Shown in pieces: positions 1 to 5,515 of a stretch of DNA of 7,074 bases. The stretch lies in assembly GCA_937121005.1 (NCBI GenBank), contig CAKZKB010000526.1, forward strand, positions 1 through 7,074, written 5' to 3'. Positions within the stretch are counted from its first letter, which is position 1, and the number at the start of each line of letters is the position of its first letter. The position numbers were made by a program, and so were the translations under genes. The notes beneath the pieces are model-generated. The model worked only from the letters and a program-made list of their open reading frames with translations. It was not told the origin of the DNA and did not search any database. This DNA is from an uncultured cyanobacterium. Lineage in GTDB: Bacteria; Cyanobacteriota; Cyanobacteriia; Cyanobacteriales; Geitlerinemataceae.

Positions 1-209
1 TCGGACTGCACCACTTGTAGGGTATCGCCATTGTAGCGGAACTCGATGATTTCTTTGAAGTCGCGATCGTCGGAAATGTTTTCGAGGAACCACCGCCCGG
101 TGATATCGGGTTCGGTTTGGGCGATTCTCCGAGGGAGAGGCTGCGCCAACGCGGGGGAAAGGGTGAGAGTAGAGGCGATCGCAAAGGCGATCGCGATTGG
201 CTGTTTCAT
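1..209 (-). CDS. Small exported protein, N-terminal part (runs off the window)
   Basis: The reading frame starts at ATG (207-209 on the complement) and is open to the window edge, giving 69 codons. The N-terminus is a typical Sec signal peptide: MKQ, then a hydrophobic stretch (IAIAFAIASTLTL), then a likely signal peptidase I site after SPALA. The mature part begins QPLPRRIAQTEPDITGRW and continues with a beta-like pattern (FKEIIEFRYNGDTLQVVQS). The ITGRW...IIEFRYNG pattern is reminiscent of small lipocalin-like secreted proteins, but I do not recognise the family. A purine-rich GAAGGAA (222-228 complement) lies 12 bases upstream of the start and is a plausible ribosome binding site. The gene is GC-rich and contains two HIP1 sites, so it looks native to the host. 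It follows the giant gene with a 42-base gap and no visible terminator, so cotranscription is possible. Presence of the gene and its export are well supported; the function is unknown. Confidence 0.8.
   Translation of the reverse strand, partial: MKQPIAIAFAIASTLTLSPALAQPLPRRIAQTEPDITGRWFLENISDDRDFKEIIEFRYNGDTLQVVQS
175..194. repeat. Two HIP1 octamers (GCGATCGC)
   Basis: Full HIP1 octamers occur at 175-182 and 187-194. Further full copies are at 4328-4335, 4483-4490, 4938-4945, 5117-5124, 5334-5341 and 6425-6432. HIP1 is a highly over-represented palindrome in many cyanobacterial genomes, so these sites identify the host lineage. None was found between 195 and 4327, which coincides with the low-GC part of the giant gene. 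Confidence 0.9.
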
Positions 210-251
210 GGGTTTTAACTTTTCCTTCAGTTAGGAGTGATGGTGTACGAA

Positions 252-3200
252 CTAGATCAATCCGTAGATTTCCAAGAACTTGCGGTATTCAGGAGATAGT
301 CCCGCTAAGGCAACTCCTGTAGAGTCAAAGGCTAAAGTAGAAAAGTCATCTTCATTGGGATCGCCATTACCCGGTGTAGAATCAATATCTAACTCAGACA
401 TTGCCGTAATTTCTGCTGTGTTAGTTATAAGTCCCGGTTCGCTAGCAGCAATAGCTAGGTTTAATGTGGCGTTAACTCCATTTCGCAAGTTCCCCACCTT
501 CCAAATACCCGTGTTAGGATCGTATTCACCCTGGCTTGGAGTTGAAGCAACAATTGTTCCGCCAGAAGGCACTGGATTTGAAACTTCAATTCCGCTAGCT
601 ATTGCATCTCCAACATTAGAGACAGAAAGTGTAAGTACAGCCTGATTTCCAGACTCATTTACAAATTGCGTTAGTTCTAGATCTGTGGGTTCTGGTTGTG
701 TAGAATTAACTACAACACTCTTACGAATCGAGTTATTACTTAAATCGACATCAGTTTCATTGCTGGTTACACGAACTGAATTTACGAGGGATCCAGATGA
801 AAATGAATTAGTCGCAACAGACACAATCGCCGACTCTCCAGGATTTAAAGTTCCCAAGTTAGATAAAATGCGTTCGTCAGTACGTTGTGTTGGTAAATCA
901 TCAAAGACATTGGGAGACGTGGTATCGGTAATTTTGACATTACTTTCAACAGAAGTCTCACCTTGAGTAGACTCAGCACTGGCAAAGCTAGTTCCCAATG
1001 GCAATATGCTCGTCATTTCCACACCAGTAGCTGGTGATATGCCATTGTTTGTGACAATTAACTGATAATCAATGGAATCCCCTAGTGATACAGATTCCGG
1101 TGCTTGCACAGTTACTCCTAGATCGACTAGGTTTTGTGCAATTTCCGGCATTTCTACATCTGACGAAACAACGGCAACGTCATTAGATGAAACTGGGTCA
1201 AAAGTATTGCTATTAACTCGGCTAATACTATCAACTACGCCAGTTATGTCAGCCTTGAGAACAAAGTCAAAGGTTACGCTTTCTCCTACAGCAAGGTTGC
1301 CAATATTAAACAAAATCTCATTGTCATCGAGATTCTGTGAATCTAACGTTGAAGACACAAAGGTTGTGCTTTCAGGCAATTCACTGGTAACAGTTACGCC
1401 GTCAGCAATGCTAGAGCCATTATTAACAACTGTTACAGTGTAAGTAATATCCTGCCCAGGCTCTACACTTTGTAAATTTGCAACCTGATCGATACTTAGA
1501 TCGGCTGCATCAGAAACTAAAATCTTACCTGCCGAATAATTGCTCCGAACAGGAGCATTATTCTCATCTGTTGCAACAGCATAGACATAATACTCTCCTG
1601 TGGGCACTCCTTGAAGCTCCCAAGTAAAGCTACCAGCACTATCTACTTCTGGAACGTCACCTTCAATTAAAAATCCATCAAATCCCGTATTATCCGTGTC
1701 ATAGAAAAAGCTCAGTGAAGCCTCTGAATCACTATCAAATGCTTCGTAACCAATTTCAACACTTGAACCGCTTACGTCAGTAGACGGAGAAGTTATAGAA
1801 ACATTAGGAGCTTCAGAGTCCCGAAAAGCGGTATATTCAATATTGCCCAGCTGTGCTTCATTAGATAACCGGATATCCCAAACACCTGCCTCTGGGTTAT
1901 TGACGATTACAGCGACGGTAGTATCACTTGCTAGATCGTCAATAAGGGCGATTTTATCTTCTGGGAAATCTTGTGGTGCAAATACGGAGCCATCAGGAGA
2001 TATTACCTGAACTCCCACGTTATCATTTGGGATCTCCCAATCTGCTCCCATAACAAGATATTCAGTTCCGTCTTCAACAATGAAACTATTGGTCTCGGGG
2101 ATTTCCGAGTCACCATCTAGGAAAAGTTTGAAGCCTTTTGTAATTTCACCTTTGAAGGGCACGTTAATAGTTCCCCAGCCAGCAACAAAATCATTTGACA
2201 AATTCTCGTCGTTACTAAAAGCAACTTGTGCGACTCCTTGCCCTAGCTGTTTTTCTCCGATTAAAGGAATAACACTGGGAACCCGAACAGAAGCATCAGC
2301 AACGATATCAAAATCAAACTGAGAGTTGGCTTTTAAGGAGCCATTAAAGTCAATCAATCCGCCTAAAGCTGAAAAATTAGCATTTGCAGCCAAGGTTTTC
2401 CGATCGAAGTTCAAAGACAGATCGGTGGTTCCTGCAATTGCTCCTCCGAAAAATTTGATATCCCCTGATGCCCCAATCTCTTTAATATTAAGACTGCCAC
2501 TCACATCAAAGTCAGCGGCCGATCCACTAAACGTTCCTCCGGCCCAAGAGGGAAGACGGACTGTAACTTGTGGCCCGGCAGTTACTCGTAAACGACCACC
2601 AAACTCATCATCATCTTTCGGTTCCGAAGCTAAATTTTTAACTTCTCCCCCAATTCCCTGAAGCACTGCACCTGTAGCACCTATTGGTTTATTAAGGGGT
2701 TGTCCAGCTTCATTGAAACCAGCGAAAAGACCAGCCGAATCAAAACGACCATCAACAAATCCGAGACTACCATCGACAATAATGCCAGTAGGAATTAGGA
2801 GCGATGCTTCTCCTAAGATAGACTTCTCCTGGCTGTTGACGCTTAGTTTGGCACTTTTTATTTCCCAGACATTTTTTACGATCGGTATATCTTCAGCAGA
2901 AATAGAACCTGTGACATCAAATCGTGGGTCTGCATTGTTGTTTAACTTAATGTAATTTTCTCCTGCAAAATCAGCCGTCACATTAAAGAAAGAAGGAATA
3001 GAGGCTTTTCCTTGAAGTTGAATACCTCGTTCTTCTTCGGGAAGATGCACGTAGTCTAACGACAAATCGCTAGCTTGAAATTCTAGTATGTCAGCCAGCA
3101 TGAAGCTGAAATCATCAATATTGATTCCTGCTCCAGTAATGCCGATACCTGTATCGTCAATTAAAATCTTGTTGTCTCCAGAAACAGAGATATCTGCAAT

Positions 3201-4643
3201 ACCGATGCCATCAGGAAAGTCAATGACTCCCTCTAGCTCAATGCCACGATCTGTAAACGCTAGCTGGGAAAACTGAATGTCAAACCCTGCAATTCCAAGC
3301 TCGTTTAACTCCGAATTTGCGCTATCGTTTAAAGCATTCGTTATTTGTTCTCCAATATCAATGGTAAAGCTGCCTTCTTGCCATACAGGTAGCTGAATAT
3401 TTCCAATACTGGGTGTTATTTTTCCATCCGCCGTGAATTTCAAATTGTCATAGTTAGCAGACCCTTCAAGAGTTACAAGAGGAAAGGGTCCGTCAGCTAA
3501 TCCAATCTGAATAACTCCATTCGCTTGGAAAGTATTATTTCCAACTTCTTGAAAGTCTCCGTCTGCACGAAGTGGATAAATATCAGCAGATGAGGTGTTA
3601 ATCCGATAAACCCAGCGAGTAGTATCAATATTTTGGTTGGGGGTTAATATAACCTCTAACCGATCGCTGTTTTTACCTTCAGGTAAATCTATACGAACGG
3701 AACGCCCACCAGAGGTTAAACCACTATCAAAAACTGTTTCTCCCGCATATCGGAGTTCGATCTGATCTCGAACTTCATACATCTGATACGATAAATCGAT
3801 CGATCCGCCATCAGATGAATCTAGCTGGATAGTTTGAGAATCGCCTTCAAAACCACCTGTGCGCTCAATGATTGCTTGTTCGACAAAAGTAAGTTGGTTG
3901 TCTAACTCTAAGAGACGGCTATCGTCTTCAGCCTTAAATGCTGCCAACTCATCACCACTCAACACCTCACCCCGCACCAACGCCGAAAAAATGGCTCCCT
4001 CATCCCCCGGCGCATCCTCGACATTGACCTGTGAATCAACCCAGTGACCGAACTCCTCCAACAGTACGTTCGTCACTGGCGCCACATTACCCTGACTCGC
4101 CGCCAAAAACTCACTCGACAGATAAATCGTCTGCGTCTCGACGGAAAACGCACCCAACGCCTGACCCAACTCGCCACCCGTCAGCACCTCGATCGCCGGA
4201 AAATCGGCCCGATCGCCCGTTGACCAATCCGCCAACAGATCCGCCACCGCTTCCCCATCCGTCGCCGTACCAAACGCCGTCGCCAACGCCTGCGCCACGT
4301 CATCCCGACTCGCAAACTGCGCCAACAGCGATCGCGCTTCCTGTGTCGCCGCTTCCACCAATTGCGCGGTTGCGCCGCCATCCAACAACGGATCGCCAAC
4401 AGTGTCATCCTCAATGCTGTCGAACCCGACAATATCCCCGTCGATCGCCTCCGGTTCTGCCAGTACCGAGAACGTCGCATCCGCGATCGCCGATACTGCA
4501 ATCTCTGTCGGTTGTTCCAACTTCAGGAGATCGACTCCAAAACCGGGATTGCTGTTGTCTGTATCGGGAACCAGTTCGAGTTCTTTCTCGGTGGGGAAAA
4601 TGTCCGGGATGGCGGCGTTGGTGTTGAAGATGTCTTGAGTCAT
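252..4643 (-). CDS. Giant modular beta-rich surface/secreted protein with C-terminal DUF11 repeats
   Basis: The protein has 1463 residues if started at ATG 4641-4643. That start begins MTQDIFNTN and lies downstream of a plausible promoter; no strong Shine-Dalgarno is visible. Approximate domains: 1-150 acidic, low-complexity; 150-255 a leader module with EEFGH (196-200) and GDEGAIFSALVRGE (213-226), which I recall from other large cyanobacterial exported proteins; 263-352 a beta-sandwich module (SIDLSYQMYEVRDQIELRYAG); 390-830 a long repetitive beta region; 840-940 a P-domain/PPC-like module (ISPDGSVF, NPEAGVWDIRL); 945-1043 an Ig/FN3-like module (FFYDTDNTGFDG, GEYYVYAVATD); then three DUF11-type repeats at about 1046-1160, 1172-1312 and 1320-1440, the last with DSTPGNGDPNEDD. 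The tail ends SPEYRKFLEIYGLI. No Sec signal peptide, membrane anchor, LPXTG or RTX glycine-rich nonapeptides are visible. An adhesin or cell-surface role is inferred from architecture only; the export route is unknown. Base composition changes sharply near 3950. Confidence 0.85.
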   Translation of the reverse strand: MTQDIFNTNAAIPDIFPTEKELELVPDTDNSNPGFGVDLLKLEQPTEIAVSAIADATFSVLAEPEAIDGDIVGFDSIEDDTVGDPLLDGGATAQLVEAATQEARSLLAQFASRDDVAQALATAFGTATDGEAVADLLADWSTGDRADFPAIEVLTGGELGQALGAFSVETQTIYLSSEFLAASQGNVAPVTNVLLEEFGHWVDSQVNVEDAPGDEGAIFSALVRGEVLSGDELAAFKAEDDSRLLELDNQLTFVEQAIIERTGGFEGDSQTIQLDSSDGGSIDLSYQMYEVRDQIELRYAGETVFDSGLTSGGRSVRIDLPEGKNSDRLEVILTPNQNIDTTRWVYRINTSSADIYPLRADGDFQEVGNNTFQANGVIQIGLADGPFPLVTLEGSANYDNLKFTADGKITPSIGNIQLPVWQEGSFTIDIGEQITNALNDSANSELNELGIAGFDIQFSQLAFTDRGIELEGVIDFPDGIGIADISVSGDNKILIDDTGIGITGAGINIDDFSFMLADILEFQASDLSLDYVHLPEEERGIQLQGKASIPSFFNVTADFAGENYIKLNNNADPRFDVTGSISAEDIPIVKNVWEIKSAKLSVNSQEKSILGEASLLIPTGIIVDGSLGFVDGRFDSAGLFAGFNEAGQPLNKPIGATGAVLQGIGGEVKNLASEPKDDDEFGGRLRVTAGPQVTVRLPSWAGGTFSGSAADFDVSGSLNIKEIGASGDIKFFGGAIAGTTDLSLNFDRKTLAANANFSALGGLIDFNGSLKANSQFDFDIVADASVRVPSVIPLIGEKQLGQGVAQVAFSNDENLSNDFVAGWGTINVPFKGEITKGFKLFLDGDSEIPETNSFIVEDGTEYLVMGADWEIPNDNVGVQVISPDGSVFAPQDFPEDKIALIDDLASDTTVAVIVNNPEAGVWDIRLSNEAQLGNIEYTAFRDSEAPNVSITSPSTDVSGSSVEIGYEAFDSDSEASLSFFYDTDNTGFDGFLIEGDVPEVDSAGSFTWELQGVPTGEYYVYAVATDENNAPVRSNYSAGKILVSDAADLSIDQVANLQSVEPGQDITYTVTVVNNGSSIADGVTVTSELPESTTFVSSTLDSQNLDDNEILFNIGNLAVGESVTFDFVLKADITGVVDSISRVNSNTFDPVSSNDVAVVSSDVEMPEIAQNLVDLGVTVQAPESVSLGDSIDYQLIVTNNGISPATGVEMTSILPLGTSFASAESTQGETSVESNVKITDTTSPNVFDDLPTQRTDERILSNLGTLNPGESAIVSVATNSFSSGSLVNSVRVTSNETDVDLSNNSIRKSVVVNSTQPEPTDLELTQFVNESGNQAVLTLSVSNVGDAIASGIEVSNPVPSGGTIVASTPSQGEYDPNTGIWKVGNLRNGVNATLNLAIAASEPGLITNTAEITAMSELDIDSTPGNGDPNEDDFSTLAFDSTGVALAGLSPEYRKFLEIYGLI
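326..1508 (-). other. Three DUF11-type (conserved repeat, TIGR01451-like) domains
   Basis: This is a subregion of the giant gene. Each unit starts with a D-L strand (ADLSIDQV, DLGVTVQAP, DLELTQFVN). It continues through a TYTVTVVNNGSSIADGVTV-like strand pair (LIVTNNGISPATGVEM and LSVSNVGDAIASGIEV in units 2 and 3), then a P-x-G/S turn (ELPESTTF, ILPLGTSF, PVPSGGTI), then a LG/N-L-x-x-G strand (NIGNLAVGESVTF, NLGTLNPGESAIV, KVGNLRNGVNATL). This is the signature of the DUF11 beta-sandwich found in bacterial surface proteins. Such domains usually act as stalk or spacer modules. Confidence 0.8.
3875..4196 (-). other. Leader module with degenerate zincin-like EEFGH motif (residues ~150-257)
   Basis: This is a subregion of the giant gene. 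The protein reads LTGGELGQALGAFSVETQTIYLS, broken here after LTGGELGQALGA, then VTNVLLEEFGHWVDSQ and GDEGAIFSALVRGE. The spacing of E197, F198, G199 and H200 matches the second half of an HExxH zinc-protease helix, but the first histidine position is E196. The metzincin third-ligand position (six residues after H200) is V206, not H or D. I therefore read it as a structural or pseudo-protease leader, not an active peptidase. The family name is not known to me. Confidence 0.55.
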
Positions 4644-4734
4644 GGCTTTAAGCGGATGATGGAATGGTGGCTTCAGCGCAATAACAAAGCAGGTTAACGA
4701 AAGGCAAAATACCCATTCGATCGAACCTTTCCGA

Positions 4735-4763
4735 AGGATACGACACAAAAAAGTTGTTGACAA
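4735..4763 (-). promoter_or_regulatory. Candidate sigma70-type promoter for the giant gene
   Basis: On the minus strand, TTGTCA (4763-4758; 5 of 6 against TTGACA) is followed after exactly 17 bases by TATCCT (4740-4735; 4 of 6 against TATAAT). Transcription would begin near 4728, leaving an untranslated leader of about 85 bases before ATG 4643. The -35 box sits at the centre of a perfect inverted repeat. The -10 box is weak, so activation or another promoter remains possible. Confidence 0.45.
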
Positions 4764-4776
4764 ACAACTTTTTTGT
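4745..4776. promoter_or_regulatory. Perfect 14-bp inverted repeat, operator-like
   Basis: ACAAAAAAGTTGTT (4745-4758), a 4-base centre GACA (4759-4762), then AACAACTTTTTTGT (4763-4776): every base of the 14-bp arms pairs. It covers the candidate -35 box of the giant gene. The A-tract/stem/T-tract shape resembles a bidirectional terminator, but the inner stem has only two G-C pairs and no gene on either strand ends next to it. A repressor or activator site, or a DNA-bend element, fits better. Confidence 0.5.
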
Positions 4777-4813
4777 AAACTTATTTTACCTGCTTGTAGA
4801 CACTAAAAAACTA

Positions 4814-4835
4814 CCGTTTTGCCAGTAAAAAACGG
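4814..4835. repeat. Short inverted repeat CCGTTTT...AAAACGG
   Basis: A 7-bp perfect stem (4814-4820 with 4829-4835) surrounds an 8-base loop. Read on the minus strand it is followed by TAGTTTTTT, so it could be a weak terminator for transcripts entering from the right. The stem is short and may be incidental. Confidence 0.3.
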
Positions 4836-5083
4836 AAAACAAACATTAACAACTCTTGCCAACGCCAGCATCGTTTAGCTGGGTTGGAAGTCAAAAGCTG
4901 TGTATTTGGCTAGAACAACTGAATTTAGGTCGATCGAGCGATCGCGCCTCCTAAAGAGATAAACAACCGTGCGAGATACCTCTTTCGATGTACCTCTATA
5001 TCTCTCTCTGGAGGGATGCGGGTTTTTTACGGGAAATGCCGAATATTGTCACAAAACTTTACAAATTTCTTCGATCTGGGGCC

Positions 5084-5099
5084 AGGGACGATCGCCCCT
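5084..5099. repeat. HIP1-like near-palindrome AGGGACGATCGCCCCT
   Basis: The two 8-base arms (5084-5091 and 5092-5099) are complementary except for one position. An overlapping GGGGC (5078-5082) can also pair with GCCCC (5094-5098). Sequences of this shape are familiar as small dispersed palindromes in cyanobacterial intergenic DNA. Whether this one is a member of a repeat family cannot be judged from one copy. Confidence 0.35.
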
Positions 5100-5124
5100 A
5101 CCTGTCTCCCCACAGTGCGATCGC

Positions 5125-5133
5125 TGTTACAAT
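5125..5133 (+). promoter_or_regulatory. Extended -10-like box TGTTACAAT
   Basis: TG (5125-5126), one base, then TACAAT (5128-5133; 5 of 6 against TATAAT) forms an extended -10 element on the plus strand. No -35 hexamer is recognisable at 16-18 bases upstream. Transcription would start near 5140 and read through the small ORF at 5170 and the DUF29 remnant at 5240. Confidence 0.35.
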
Positions 5134-5169
5134 TTGGATAGGCTTGCCAACTCCCTTGAGGAAAGCGCT

Positions 5170-5235
5170 ATGCTACAAGAACTCGACCCCCGTAGGAAGA
5201 GAGAGGTCAATTTTGAAGTTTTAATTGGAGCGTAG
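5170..5235 (+). CDS. Possible short ORF, perhaps a truncated gene remnant (21 codons)
   Basis: ATG at 5170 is preceded by GAGGAA (5158-5163) at a 6-base distance, a good ribosome binding site, and by an extended -10-like box at 5125-5133. The peptide is 21 residues: MLQELDPRRKREVNFEV followed by LIGA and a TAG stop. The stop lies 4 bases before the DUF29 start. The charged RRKREVNFEVLIGA pattern faintly resembles the start of small cyanobacterial proteins with REv(x)yEILVDAY-like openings, but I cannot assign a family. It may be the stub of such a gene broken like its DUF29 neighbour, or a leader peptide, or non-coding. Confidence 0.3.
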   Translation: MLQELDPRRKREVNFEVLIGA

Positions 5236-5239
5236 CGAC

Positions 5240-5416
5240 ATGAACCAACCCACAATTCAAACAAGCACGATCGCGCCTCATCTGTACGATCGCGATTTTC
5301 ATGAGTGGATCGCCACCACTGCAAAATTGCTGCGCGATCGCGCCTTTGAAGATCTCGATCTCGACAATCTAATCGAAGAAATTGAAGCGATGGGACGCAA
5401 GGAAAAAAGCGCTTGA
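5240..5416 (+). pseudogene. DUF29 family protein, truncated to its N-terminal third
   Basis: The frame runs from ATG 5240 to TGA 5414-5416, giving 58 residues. Residues 15-31 (LYDRDFHEWIATTAKLL) and 36-57 (FEDLDLDNLIEEIEAMG, then RKEKS) match the conserved DUF29 N-terminus, with its YDxDFyxWlxxTaxLLR and LDlxnLIEEIExMGrxEK signature. DUF29 proteins are usually about 140-150 residues and continue after the EK motif with helices starting LxSnLxvLLmHLLK. Here a stop follows EKSA. The three downstream frames to 5460 show no DUF29 continuation, so the 3' two-thirds is gone rather than shifted. The ribosome binding site GGAG (5227-5230) and a HIP1 site are intact. DUF29 is a widespread cyanobacterial family of unknown function. 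A short functional protein cannot be excluded, but a decayed gene is more likely. Confidence 0.75.
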
Positions 5417-5468
5417 CTTCAATTACTTAGAGGAATCTAGGTAATCGAGGCATCTACTAGACAAAGAA

Positions 5469-5514
5469 AATATTGGTGACAGCAGGTTTACCACCTGAGC
5501 TTGCCACCAATATT
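5469..5514 (-). terminator. Rho-independent-type terminator of rtcB
   Basis: A 10-bp perfect outer stem, AATATTGGTG (5469-5478) with CACCAATATT (5505-5514), encloses a second stem (AGCAGGT 5481-5487 against ACCT-GCT 5493-5501 with a 2-base bulge). The hairpin starts one base after the rtcB stop codon and is followed on the minus strand by TTTTCTTTGT (5468 downward). On the plus strand no T-tract follows it, so it should act mainly on rtcB transcripts. Confidence 0.75.
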
Positions 5515-5515
5515 C

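Larger units (their letters stand above)
4777..5169. other. Intergenic stretch without a convincing gene
   Basis: Open frames here are short and show no recognisable family. The stretch contains an AT-rich part (4777-4920), two HIP1 sites (4938, 5117), a small inverted repeat CCGTTTT/AAAACGG (4814-4820 with 4829-4835), a near-palindrome around a HIP1-like core (5084-5099) and an extended -10-like box (5125-5133). I see no tRNA or other structured RNA gene in it. Confidence 0.6.

Noticed and set aside
4031..4627. Long plus-strand open frame rich in proline and arginine opposite the start of the giant gene
   Set aside because: It is the antisense shadow of the GC-rich leader region. Its composition (strings of P, S, T and R) is typical of a reversed frame, and it has no recognisable domain.
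4644..4763. In-frame 40-codon N-terminal extension of the giant protein from a TTG, containing a hydrophobic stretch (WVFCLSLTCFVIAL) like a signal anchor
   Set aside because: The TTG lies inside the perfect inverted repeat and in the candidate -35 box, no ribosome site precedes it, and no ATG or GTG is available. The ATG at 4643 starts a typical hydrophilic leader. The hydrophobic stretch is worth keeping in mind only if a transcription start upstream of 4763 is found.
4757..4785. Plus-strand promoter from the perfect TTGACA at 4757-4762
   Set aside because: No acceptable -10 hexamer lies 16-18 bases downstream (only CTTATT/TTATTT), and no plus-strand gene follows.
4969..5169. Upstream part of a plus-strand frame continuing into the small ORF at 5170
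   Set aside because: The part before 5170 has no recognisable pattern and crosses the extended -10 box. The ribosome site supports ATG 5170 if anything is translated.
5381..5423. Inverted repeat ATTGAAG/CTTCAAT around the stop of the DUF29 remnant
   Set aside because: It is only 7 bp with a loop of about 29 bases and no T-tract; it is probably chance or coding-sequence coincidence.
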